Made by a program: the position numbers and the translations under genes. The notes beneath the pieces were generated by a model. It saw nothing but the letters and a program-made list of their open reading frames with translations, was not told the origin of the DNA and ran no database searches. A stretch of 13,909 nucleotides of DNA from JBEPVZ01 sp041690695 (GTDB lineage: Bacteria > Patescibacteriota > Microgenomatia > Daviesbacterales > UBA10151), in the NCBI GenBank assembly GCA_041690695.1, contig JBEPVZ010000026.1, positions 1 to 13,909 of the forward strand. Reading direction: 5' to 3'. Of this stretch, positions 1-6,347 are shown one piece after another (positions within the stretch are counted from its first letter, which is position 1; every line of letters starts with the position of its first letter).

Positions 1-1
1 G

Positions 2-760
2 ATGTATATGTCCGGTACTCGTTTGAAGTTTTTAATCAAAGAGATTCGAGAATCCGGTCGTGGACCAGAAGTGATCGTTTCCCGAGCTGATCCAGAATTA
101 ATTCGTGGTCTATTCGCTTTGGAAGTTCCTGAAATTCAATCTGGAGCAGTCGAAATTAAAGCTATCGCTCGTGAAGCTGGTGGACGAACTAAGATCGCAG
201 CTATCTCAACTCAAGATGGAGTTGATCCGGTTGGATCGTTAGTTGGTCAAAAAGGTGTTCGTGTGCAAGCTGTTATCAACGAGTTAGGTGAGGAAAAAGT
301 CGATATTATCTCTTATTCTGATGATCCAGCTCGTTTTATTGCCGCCGCGCTTTCTCCAGCTAAAGATATTCAAGTTGAACTAGATGAAAAGAATCAAGCC
401 GCTAAAGTTAAAATTCCAGAAGCTCAGTTATCTTTAGCTATCGGTAAAGGTGGTCAGAATGTTCGTTTAGCTGCCAAGCTAACTGGTTGGAAGATTGATA
501 TTGAAGGTGACCAAGTTCCTGAAGAGCTGGGTACAACTGAAACTGAAGTCCAAGCTGATGATCCTAAAAAGGTTAGTCCAACAGAACCGATTCAAGAAGA
601 GATTGATGAAGCGACCATTGAAGAGGCTGGAGTCCTTGAGCCAGAACCAGCTGAGGTAGAATTAGAAGAGGCTAAAGATGATGCAACAGAGGACATTAAA
701 GAAGCTGAGAGTGTAGAAGAATCAAGTGAAGAATCCAAATCAGAATCTAGCAGTGAATAA
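2..760 (+). CDS. nusA: Transcription termination/antitermination protein NusA, C-terminal part (5' truncated by window edge)
   Basis: NusA binds RNA polymerase and nascent RNA, and modulates pausing, termination and antitermination. The visible 252 residues start inside the S1 domain (the GPEVIVSR / LFALEVPEI stretch is the usual S1-to-KH junction). KH1 follows with its GxxG loop as GQKG (residues 82-85 of the visible part), then KH2 with GKGG (148-151) and the family signature AQLSLAIGKGGQN. After about residue 170 comes an 80-residue tail that is very rich in Glu, Asp and Ser; it looks disordered and is not one of the helical acidic repeats of E. coli NusA. The first ATG at position 2 is only an internal Met: the N-terminal polymerase-binding domain and most of S1 lie outside the window. 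infB follows after 71 bases, the classic order. Identity is secure. Confidence 0.96.
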   Translation: MYMSGTRLKFLIKEIRESGRGPEVIVSRADPELIRGLFALEVPEIQSGAVEIKAIAREAGGRTKIAAISTQDGVDPVGSLVGQKGVRVQAVINELGEEKVDIISYSDDPARFIAAALSPAKDIQVELDEKNQAAKVKIPEAQLSLAIGKGGQNVRLAAKLTGWKIDIEGDQVPEELGTTETEVQADDPKKVSPTEPIQEEIDEATIEEAGVLEPEPAEVELEEAKDDATEDIKEAESVEESSEESKSESSSE

Positions 761-775
761 AAATGTTGTATTGTC

Positions 776-793
776 GAGTGTTAATACTTTTTT
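776..793 (+). terminator. Weak hairpin plus T-run after nusA (possible attenuator)
   Basis: GAGTG (776-780) can pair with TACTT (785-789) across a TTAA loop, using G-U pairs, and six T residues run from 788 to 793. The stem is short and AT-rich, so a strong intrinsic terminator is unlikely. The same bases also contain TGTTAATAC (779-787), which reads as an extended -10 element without a recognisable -35. It could be a partial attenuator between nusA and infB, a weak internal promoter, or chance. Confidence 0.2.
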
Positions 794-796
794 AAT

Positions 797-824
797 CTTC
801 TAGATTCTAATTCCTAGATTCTAA
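797..824 (+). repeat. Tandem 14-bp repeat in the nusA-infB gap
   Basis: Two adjacent 14-base units, CTTCTAGATTCTAA (797-810) and TTCCTAGATTCTAA (811-824), match at 12 of 14 positions. They end 7 bases before the infB start codon, exactly where a ribosome binding site would be expected, and contain none. Each unit contains TAGATTCTA, an almost perfect palindrome. Function unknown: slipped duplication, protein-binding site or remnant of an intergenic repeat are all possible. Confidence 0.6.
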
Positions 825-831
825 CGCAATT

Positions 832-2283
832 ATGAACGAACCACGACCACCTATCGTCACAATTTTAGGCCATGTTGATCATGGCAAAACTAGTTTGCTC
901 GATTTTATCCGTAAAAGTGCCATTGCGGCCAAGGAACACGGTGGAATCACTCAACATATTGGTGCTTACCAAGTTGAATTTGAAAAAAAGTTAATTACCT
1001 TTATTGACACTCCAGGCCACGCGGCTTTTGAAAAGATGCGCTCAAGAGGCGCCAATGTGGCTGATATCGCGATCTTGGTGGTGGCAATTGATGATGGTTT
1101 AATGCCTCAAACTCTCGAAGCGATTAAACATATTAAAAACGCTAAGGTCCCGATGATCGTAGCGGTTAATAAGATCGACCTCCCAGGAATTAATCAAACG
1201 GCTCAACTTGAGAAGATAAAAAAGCAACTATCTGACAATCAAGTTTTAGTTGAAGAATATGGTGGAGATGTGCCTTTTGTCCAAGTCTCCGCTAAAACCG
1301 GAGTAGGCGTCGATAAATTACTGGAAATGATCCTGCTCGTCGCTGAAGTCTCTGAATTAACGGGTGATAAGTCTAAAGCTCCGGTAGGAGTTGTCATTGA
1401 ATCTAATATTGATAAATTTAAAGGTCCGATTGCGACCTTATTAATTCGAGATGGGACTTTGCATAAGGGCGATCAGATTATTCTTGGTGGGGTTAAAGGT
1501 AAAATTCGAGGCTTATTTAACTTTTTAGGCCAAGCTATGGACAGTGCTTCACCTTCAACTCCAGTTGAAATCTTAGGACTTGAAGCTGTCCCAGCCGTTG
1601 GAGCTTTACTTGGTCAAGAAGTTAATCCCAACCAAAAACAAAAAGATGCTGTCCGGAGTTTAATTGAAAAATTACGAGATCAAGCCAATACGGTTTTAAA
1701 CGTTTTAATTAAAGCTGATAAACAAGGCTCGCTTGAAGCGATTGAAGATGCTTTAAACCAATTTAATGCGGATGGTGAGCATATTAAAGTTGTTCAAGCC
1801 TCAACGGGTGAGATTACGGAAGGTGATATTAAACTCGCGGCTTCAGTTCGAGCGATTGTGATTGGCTTTAACGCTAAAGTTTTACCAGCCGCTCAAAAGC
1901 AGGCTGATACTGAGCAAGTTTTAATTCGAACTTATACAATTATTTATGAGTTAATTGACGAAATTGAAGAGGTTATTGAGAGCATGCTCAAAGTGGGAGC
2001 ACTCGAAGAGATTTATGGAACAGCTCAAATCATTGCTGAGTTTGAATATGGTAAAGAAGGCAAGATCGCGGGCTGTAAGGTTTTAGATGGAGTTATCTCG
2101 AAGGGTCCAAAAGTCAAGATTTTACGAGGCGAAGAAGTTATTGGTGAGACTAAAATTAAGTCCTTAAAGAAAGCGAAGGAAGAAGTAGTTAGAGTTGAGC
2201 GAGGCAATGAGTGTGGAATGATGTTTGAGCCAATCTTGGATTTTAAAGTTGGGGATGTCGTTCAATCTTATAGAACTATCTAA
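832..2283 (+). CDS. infB: Translation initiation factor IF-2, short form
   Basis: IF2 is the GTPase that brings fMet-tRNA to the 30S subunit and drives subunit joining. The 483-residue product has the full G domain: G1 GHVDHGKT (13-20), switch I GGITQHIG (37-44), G3 DTPGH (59-63), G4 NKID (113-116) and G5 SAKTG (153-157). Domain II and the two C-terminal domains follow, ending in GDVVQSY. Members from E. coli (890 aa) and B. subtilis (716 aa) carry long N-terminal IF2N and linker regions; here the protein starts almost directly at the G domain. The ATG at 832 is preferred because the protein begins a few residues before the conserved PPIVTILGHVDHGKT. No Shine-Dalgarno sequence precedes it; instead there is a 14-bp tandem repeat. 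It lies downstream of nusA, as in most bacteria. Confidence 0.97.
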   Translation: MNEPRPPIVTILGHVDHGKTSLLDFIRKSAIAAKEHGGITQHIGAYQVEFEKKLITFIDTPGHAAFEKMRSRGANVADIAILVVAIDDGLMPQTLEAIKHIKNAKVPMIVAVNKIDLPGINQTAQLEKIKKQLSDNQVLVEEYGGDVPFVQVSAKTGVGVDKLLEMILLVAEVSELTGDKSKAPVGVVIESNIDKFKGPIATLLIRDGTLHKGDQIILGGVKGKIRGLFNFLGQAMDSASPSTPVEILGLEAVPAVGALLGQEVNPNQKQKDAVRSLIEKLRDQANTVLNVLIKADKQGSLEAIEDALNQFNADGEHIKVVQASTGEITEGDIKLAASVRAIVIGFNAKVLPAAQKQADTEQVLIRTYTIIYELIDEIEEVIESMLKVGALEEIYGTAQIIAEFEYGKEGKIAGCKVLDGVISKGPKVKILRGEEVIGETKIKSLKKAKEEVVRVERGNECGMMFEPILDFKVGDVVQSYRTI

Positions 2284-2284
2284 G

Positions 2285-2312
2285 TTGCAATTTTACCACG
2301 GGCTGTCATAAT
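2285..2312 (+). promoter_or_regulatory. Candidate promoter, extended -10, for a leaderless membrane-protein mRNA
   Basis: TTGCAA (2285-2290) is followed after 16 bases by CATAAT (2307-2312), preceded by TGT (2304-2306), giving an extended -10 TGTCATAAT. Only 7 bases separate the hexamer from the ATG at 2320, so the expected transcription start is at or next to the start codon. The AAGG directly touching the ATG (2316-2319) is too close to work as a normal ribosome binding site. Pattern seen in sequence; activity is inferred. Confidence 0.45.
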
Positions 2313-2319
2313 AATAAGG

Positions 2320-3684
2320 ATGGAAGAAGTTCCTTCACCTGAGATCCCACCCCAAAATATTGTACCTGGAAACTCGTTACCGCCATTACCAGATTTAGCG
2401 CCCTCACCCGTCCTTCCATCAACCCCCGCGGAAATTGTTACGAGTCCGCCTCCTTCTGAAATACCAACCCCTAAAAGAGGTCATAAAAAAGTCTGGATAA
2501 TTGGAATAGTTGTCCTCATTTTAGTTTTACTAGGCGGAGGTGGATTTAGTGTGGCGTTAGCCTACGGAAAAATCAGTATTAATAACCCTTCGATTGAGCA
2601 GCCCCTCAGCCAGTTTGTTTTAGGTTTACCATTTATGCCCAAAACTCCTAAATATTTACTGGAGTCAGCTGTTTTAGCCCAAAGTAAAGTTACCAAAGAT
2701 AGTTTTGACGTTTCTGTGGCGGCGCAATCTGATGACTATACAGCGGCGCTAGGTCTAAATCAGCTTGATGCCGATATAAAAGGTCAGGTCGATTATTCAG
2801 ACACGACTAATTTAAAACTAAACTTAAATGCCGCTATTACTAAAGAGTTCAATATGGATTTACGAAAGAATAATTCCACAGTTTATCTTAAGATTAATCA
2901 GGTTCCTGACTTAGTCTGGACGCTACTCAAAATTGATCCGTCTAAAGTCATGCCGATCTTTGCTAACTGGATTGCACTTGATACCGACACTCTCCAAACT
3001 GAGGCTCGAAAGACTCTCAACCAACAAAATCAACAAAAATCTTTGACTAAAGAGTATTTAGATAATACATTGGATCAGTTTTTAGATAAAAACTTATTAT
3101 CTAATTTAACGGTTAGCAACGATACTATCGATGGTCACTCTGCCTATAAACTCCACTTGGCGGCAACCGATTCAGTTGTGGATAGCTTAGTTTCTAAAAT
3201 TGAAAGCCAAGCAGCGGCCAATCAAGGGCAAAAGACTAGTGATCTTAATATTAGTACCACTAAGCCGTCGCAATATCTGAAAAACTTAGTTATTGATATG
3301 TGGATCGATCAATCAAACTATTATGTGCGGGAAGTTTCAACCTCATTTAAGCTTTATCCTAATGTTCAAGCGGGAACTGTCCCGACCCGAGTTTTGGGGA
3401 TTTCTAAAGTTTTGGGGGTTTCGAAAGTGGTCGATCCTTCAAATGTCTTAGGGATTGATTCTAGTTTATATAGCTTCGGAAAAAATCCCGTAGCGATCGC
3501 CTTAGTTGCCAAATTTGATAAATTTGGTGAAGCATTTACGGTTGAGACCCCTTCACCTGTGCTTAAATCAGATGAGTTTATTAAGCAGATAATGTCAGTC
3601 ACCGGTTATGGTCAACCGAGTACTCCATCGGCGACTACGTCGCCTGCTTTCTCACACGCTCTCCAGAGTGCTCCCAAAAAATAG
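2320..3684 (+). CDS. Single-pass membrane protein with Pro-rich cytoplasmic tail and external beta-rich domain, unknown function
   Basis: Not a gene I recognise. Residues 1-52 are very rich in proline and lack hydrophobic segments. A basic stretch (KRGHKK, 52-57) leads into one membrane helix (about 58-82) with a glycine cluster, so by the positive-inside rule the proline tail faces the cytoplasm and residues 83-454 are outside. The external part alternates polar and hydrophobic residues, suggesting beta strands; segments such as DGHSAYKLHL (271-280) and MWIDQSNYYVREV (327-339) resemble the strand pattern of LolA/LppX-type lipoprotein folds, but this is an impression only. Residues 358-381 hold four degenerate 6-residue repeats (VLGISK-like). 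The C-terminus (about 432-454) is Ser/Thr/Pro-rich. It sits where rbfA usually follows infB but is unrelated to RbfA. A promoter-like sequence before it suggests a separate transcript. Confidence 0.8.
   Translation: MEEVPSPEIPPQNIVPGNSLPPLPDLAPSPVLPSTPAEIVTSPPPSEIPTPKRGHKKVWIIGIVVLILVLLGGGGFSVALAYGKISINNPSIEQPLSQFVLGLPFMPKTPKYLLESAVLAQSKVTKDSFDVSVAAQSDDYTAALGLNQLDADIKGQVDYSDTTNLKLNLNAAITKEFNMDLRKNNSTVYLKINQVPDLVWTLLKIDPSKVMPIFANWIALDTDTLQTEARKTLNQQNQQKSLTKEYLDNTLDQFLDKNLLSNLTVSNDTIDGHSAYKLHLAATDSVVDSLVSKIESQAAANQGQKTSDLNISTTKPSQYLKNLVIDMWIDQSNYYVREVSTSFKLYPNVQAGTVPTRVLGISKVLGVSKVVDPSNVLGIDSSLYSFGKNPVAIALVAKFDKFGEAFTVETPSPVLKSDEFIKQIMSVTGYGQPSTPSATTSPAFSHALQSAPKK
3391..3462 (+). repeat. Four degenerate 18-nt tandem units within the membrane protein
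   Basis: In-frame units at 3391-3408, 3409-3426, 3427-3444 and 3445-3462 encode VLGISK, VLGVSK, VVDPSN and VLGIDS. The first two match at 16 of 18 bases; the third and fourth have diverged. The period is a multiple of three, so copy-number change would keep the reading frame. Confidence 0.6.
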
Positions 3685-3691
3685 AAGTGGC

Positions 3692-3720
3692 TTGATTCCT
3701 ATAGGCTTAGATGGTAAGAT
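3692..3720 (+). promoter_or_regulatory. Candidate promoter for the DHH-like gene
   Basis: TTGATT (3692-3697) is followed after exactly 17 bases by TAAGAT (3715-3720), preceded by TGG (3712-3714), giving an extended -10 TGGTAAGAT. Each hexamer matches 4 of 6 consensus bases. The hexamer touches the annotated ATG at 3721. If used, transcription would begin around 3727, inside the first codons, and the in-frame ATG at 3730 would then be the real start on a nearly leaderless mRNA. Confidence 0.5.
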
Positions 3721-4758
3721 ATGGCCAACATGAAGTATGACGCTCAAATTGGTCAAATTCAAAGCCAATTACCAGCCGCTAAAAGTATTTTAATCGCTTT
3801 AAGTGAACAACCTTCTATTGATGAACTAGCTTCAGGATTAGCCATGTTTTTAGCTTTTCACCAATCTGGCAAAGAGGTCGCAATTGTCAGCCAAGGTACA
3901 ATCAAAGTTAGCCAAAGCCATCTCTATGGGATTGATCAAGTTCGGAATTCTTTGCCTCAAACCAGTGGGGGAGATCTGACTTTAACTCTTGAAGGGGTTG
4001 TCGCTGCCGATGGAACTGTCCCAGCTTTAGAAAAGCTTGATTGGTTTCCAGAAGGCCAAAATTTAAATCTGGTTTTTCATGTCATGCCTGGTCAAACCTT
4101 TGAACCTCGTCGGATTGTCCCAAATTATAAAGGGGGATCATTTAACATGGTTTTTGTGATTGGTGCCAGCAGCTTAACAGCCTTAGGAGCTCTTTACACG
4201 GCTAATCAATCTGTTTTCTCGGGTGTGCCAATTATCAATATCGATAATGATTCGGCTAGCTCTCAATTTGGCCAGGTTAATATTATTGATGCTGTTCCAA
4301 CTGTTTCAGAGATGTTAGTTCAAATTATCCCAGCTTTAGGACTCCAACTTGATGCTGATACGGCTTCAAATCTATTAGCGGGAATTTACGATGCGACTCA
4401 AAACTTAACTCAAAATAGCGGACCGGATACTTTTATTGCGGTTGGAATGGCTATGCAATCTGGTGGCAAGATGCCACAATCAGCCGCTCCAGTGTCAAAT
4501 ATTGAGCCGTCTGCTCAGCCAGCTTTCCCGCCTCTTAATCAAGTCTTTGGTTTCCCGGCTCAGCCTGACCAAGCTCAATCTGTTAATAATGTCGTTCCCC
4601 AAGAAACTGCGTCAATTGCGGTTAATTCTGTGGCCGAGCAAGTTTCTCCGGAAGAGCGACCTAATAATGAACAGATGAGTGGTGGTTCGCCAGAGATCTT
4701 AAATCCAGATCCAAATTGGTTAACTCCAAAAATCTTCAAGGGCGGATCAGTTAGCTAA
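3721..4758 (+). CDS. DHH-family phosphoesterase-like protein with degenerate catalytic motifs (likely pseudoenzyme)
   Basis: The fold signature of DHH phosphoesterases (NrnA/RecJ type) is recognisable but the metal ligands are not. Residues 22-56 match the motif I region, yet the usual HxxPDGDA reads SEQPSIDE (28-35), keeping only D34. The motif II strand that normally ends in an Asp reads FVIGASSLTALG (145-156). The DHH motif in INIDHHPSNxxFG reads INIDNDSASSQFG (172-184), so both histidines are lost. GIYTDTG becomes GIYDATQ (221-227). About 65 extra residues lie between motifs I and II, and the C-terminal DHHA1 domain is replaced by a Pro/Gln/Ser-rich tail (about 250-345). Hydrolysis therefore looks unlikely; a binding or structural role is inferred. 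It occupies the slot downstream of infB where nrnA often sits. Start: ATG at 3721 or, given the promoter position, ATG at 3730; no ribosome binding site supports either. Confidence 0.75.
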   Translation: MANMKYDAQIGQIQSQLPAAKSILIALSEQPSIDELASGLAMFLAFHQSGKEVAIVSQGTIKVSQSHLYGIDQVRNSLPQTSGGDLTLTLEGVVAADGTVPALEKLDWFPEGQNLNLVFHVMPGQTFEPRRIVPNYKGGSFNMVFVIGASSLTALGALYTANQSVFSGVPIINIDNDSASSQFGQVNIIDAVPTVSEMLVQIIPALGLQLDADTASNLLAGIYDATQNLTQNSGPDTFIAVGMAMQSGGKMPQSAAPVSNIEPSAQPAFPPLNQVFGFPAQPDQAQSVNNVVPQETASIAVNSVAEQVSPEERPNNEQMSGGSPEILNPDPNWLTPKIFKGGSVS

Positions 4759-4760
4759 TT

Positions 4761-5888
4761 TTAAATTATTACTCTTTTTGTGCTCGGATCGAGATGACTT
4801 AAAATCTCATGATCAATAGTTTTACAAAGCTTGGCGACGTTTTGAATTGAATTTTTATCTTTCGGATTTGCGGAATAAACGACGACCTCTTGATTTAGCT
4901 TCGGATCTTGGACTTTTGAGATATCGATCGTTGTAATATTCATACTAATTCGACCAATGATTGGGCATTCTATTCCGTCGATCGTGGCAGTCCCAATATT
5001 TGATAGCCTTCGATCAACCCCATCGTGATATCCGATCGGTAAAATTCCGATGGTCATGTTCTTCGAAGCTGTATAAGTGAAACTATAGCCAACTTTATCG
5101 CCTTTTTTAATAGATTTAATCTGGGCTAGATGAGTAGTTAAGCCTAATACTGGCTTTAGATTTAAATCACCTGGGATCGGAGAGATTCCATAAATAGCTC
5201 GGCCAACCCGAGCTAAATTACCAACCTGGAGTTTGGGATCACATAATAAACCAGTGGTAGCATCCATCTGAACCCATTTTGGATAGATATGTCTTTCTCC
5301 AAAGATCAATAAAGCTTTTTTAAGATTTTTAACCTGAGCTACGGTTAACGGATTTTTAGGCTCATCTCCGGCTGCGAAGTGGGAGATTATCCCGACAATG
5401 TTGAGTTTGGGATAATTTTGTTGGAGAATGGCTAAAAAGTCATCGAGTTCAGATAAGGCGATCCCTTCCCGGTGCATACCAGTATCGACAAAGATGTGCA
5501 CTCCGGCCTCTGGTTGATATTTGGCGACTGCTTCAGCCATTTCCAAGTTAAAAATAGCGTAATCATATGGTAATTTCTTAAGTTCTAAGTTGTGAGGATG
5601 AATATAACCGGTAATTAAAATTGGAGTTTTAACGCCAGCTTTGGTTAAGCGATAAGCTTCATGGAGGCTATCAACCGCTAGAAAAGGCGGATGGAGTTGT
5701 TCCAAAATTTTGCCAACAACTTCGATGCCATGGCCATAGGCGTTACTTTTTAGAACGGGAGCGATCTGTAAAGCCGAATTAAGACTGGCCAGATAATGAT
5801 AGTTATCAATTAAGTTTTGTTTATTGATGGAGATGGTATTTAAGAATCGATACTCTCGACCAAGAATCTGTCTGATCTTCTGAAACAT
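4761..5888 (-). CDS. alr: Alanine racemase
   Basis: Pyridoxal-phosphate enzyme that interconverts L- and D-alanine in the cytoplasm, supplying D-Ala for peptidoglycan. The 375 residues match the family's usual length (about 360-390). The PLP lysine is K47 in APVLKSNAYGHG, the second catalytic base is Y268 in KVGYSFTY, and the barrel motifs VDTGMHREG (134-142), SHFAAGDE (169-176), ARVGRAIYG (226-234) and IGYHDG (285-290) are all present. The C-terminal beta domain has GRISMN (312-317), with Asn where many members have Asp. It is the only minus-strand gene: its stop lies 2 bases from the stop of the DHH-like gene, and it diverges from rpsO. A TATAAT lies 9 bases before the ATG and no ribosome binding site is visible, so a nearly leaderless mRNA is likely. 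All key residues support an active enzyme. Confidence 0.95.
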   Translation of the reverse strand: MFQKIRQILGREYRFLNTISINKQNLIDNYHYLASLNSALQIAPVLKSNAYGHGIEVVGKILEQLHPPFLAVDSLHEAYRLTKAGVKTPILITGYIHPHNLELKKLPYDYAIFNLEMAEAVAKYQPEAGVHIFVDTGMHREGIALSELDDFLAILQQNYPKLNIVGIISHFAAGDEPKNPLTVAQVKNLKKALLIFGERHIYPKWVQMDATTGLLCDPKLQVGNLARVGRAIYGISPIPGDLNLKPVLGLTTHLAQIKSIKKGDKVGYSFTYTASKNMTIGILPIGYHDGVDRRLSNIGTATIDGIECPIIGRISMNITTIDISKVQDPKLNQEVVVYSANPKDKNSIQNVAKLCKTIDHEILSHLDPSTKRVII

Positions 5889-5897
5889 AACTTGGCT

Positions 5898-5903
5898 ATT
5901 ATA
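5898..5903 (-). promoter_or_regulatory. alr: -10 element (TATAAT) of alr
   Basis: The minus strand reads a perfect TATAAT here, 9 bases before the alr ATG. Expected transcription would start about 2 bases before the start codon. No good -35 is visible 16-18 bases upstream. The element lies just before the -35 of the divergent rpsO promoter, so the two promoters share the same roughly 40 bases. Confidence 0.5.
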
Positions 5904-5910
5904 CTAAACC

Positions 5911-5939
5911 TTGCATTCTCAGATTAGTTTTGTTAAACT
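5911..5939 (+). promoter_or_regulatory. Candidate promoter of the rpsO-pnp operon
   Basis: TTGCAT (5911-5916), a 17-base spacer, then TAAACT (5934-5939) preceded by TGT (5931-5933), giving an extended -10. Transcription would start near 5946, producing a leader of about 55 bases that contains the whole hairpin before rpsO. An alternative -10, TATAAA at 5946-5951, has no matching -35. Confidence 0.45.
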
Positions 5940-5958
5940 TGGGCCTATAAATTATTGA

Positions 5959-5988
5959 GGATCGACTTCTTGGCACCGAGGTCAATCC
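5959..5988 (+). promoter_or_regulatory. rpsO leader hairpin, candidate S15 autoregulatory site
   Basis: GGATCGAC (5959-5966) pairs with GTCAATCC (5981-5988) with a single C-A mismatch. Above a TT bulge, CTTG (5969-5972) pairs with CGAG (5977-5980), including one U-G pair, closing a GCAC tetraloop. The stem ends one base before the ribosome binding site of rpsO. In several bacteria S15 represses its own translation through leader RNA structures that mimic its 16S site; by position this is a good candidate, but the binding motif itself was not verified. Confidence 0.5.
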
Positions 5989-5995
5989 AGAAAGG
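5989..5995 (+). promoter_or_regulatory. Ribosome binding site of rpsO
   Basis: AGAAAGG is complementary to the extreme 3' end of a typical 16S rRNA (5' part of AGAAAGGAGG) and lies 5 bases before the ATG at 6001. It fixes the start and directly abuts the leader hairpin, so folding of that hairpin could affect its use. Confidence 0.6.
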
Positions 5996-6000
5996 GTACG

Positions 6001-6270
6001 ATGCCAGTAGATCAAACAAAGAAACAGAAAGTTATTGAACAATTTGCGACTCACAAGGGAGACACAGGTTCTCCAGAAGTCCAAGCCGCTCTTTTAACCG
6101 ATCAGATTCAAAATCTAATTAGCCATTTAAAGGAACACCCACACGATATTCATTCTCGTCGAGGATTATTATCGATGGTTAATAAGAGACGAAGATTACT
6201 CCAATATCTGCTTAAAAAAGATGCAGATAGGTATAAAGGGGTAATTGATAAATTAGGATTGTCAAAGTAG
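6001..6270 (+). CDS. rpsO: 30S ribosomal protein S15
   Basis: Primary-binding protein of the small subunit that nucleates assembly of the 16S central domain and forms an intersubunit bridge. The 89-residue product is the standard length. Family signatures are visible: HKGDTGSPEVQ (18-28) and the basic HSRRGLL segment (51-57), followed by VNKRRRLLQYL, all part of the helical rRNA-binding surface. The start at 6001 is supported by an AGAAAGG ribosome binding site 5 bases upstream. It is the first gene of a same-direction run that continues with pnp 123 bases later, the conserved rpsO-pnp pairing. A hairpin immediately before the ribosome binding site suggests translational self-control, as known for S15 in other bacteria. 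Confidence 0.97.
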   Translation: MPVDQTKKQKVIEQFATHKGDTGSPEVQAALLTDQIQNLISHLKEHPHDIHSRRGLLSMVNKRRRLLQYLLKKDADRYKGVIDKLGLSK

Positions 6271-6288
6271 ACAAGCAGGTAGTAGATC

Positions 6289-6347
6289 GAAGGTAGGATT
6301 TAGAAAGTAGATTATTGAAAATAATCGATTATCTATATTCTATCTTC
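6289..6347 (+). promoter_or_regulatory. Long hairpin in the rpsO-pnp gap (pnp leader)
   Basis: Two 28-base arms, 6289-6316 and 6320-6347, are reverse complements at 22 positions, and three of the six mismatches become G-U pairs in RNA, so 25 of 28 positions can pair around a GAA loop. The seven innermost pairs (GATTATT/AATAATC) are perfect. GGTAG (6278-6282) and CTACC (6359-6363) can add an outer stem. No T-run follows, so it is not an intrinsic terminator. In E. coli a long stem-loop at this same place is cut by RNase III and lets PNPase control its own mRNA; this resembles it in position and shape. Confidence 0.65.

Noticed and set aside
761..831. Upstream in-frame extension of infB to supply the missing IF2 N-domain
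   Set aside because: The gap is only 71 bases after the nusA stop and contains no in-frame upstream start that could encode a domain; short IF2 is the simpler reading.
4436..4678. Second + strand frame in the tail of the DHH-like gene
   Set aside because: The Leu/Ser-rich product is a frame shadow of the Pro/Gln-rich tail and shows no start signal.
5946..5955. TATAAATTAT as the main -10 of rpsO
   Set aside because: No usable -35 lies 16-18 bases upstream, whereas TTGCAT-N17-TAAACT with TGT just upstream is better organised; it is kept only as an alternative.
5899..6084. Minus-strand open frame over the rpsO leader and 5' end
   Set aside because: It lies antisense to rpsO and its leader, and its product has no family features.
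6289..6347. Intrinsic terminator between rpsO and pnp
   Set aside because: The stem is AT-rich and followed by AAAATTACC rather than a T-run; a processing or regulatory role fits better.
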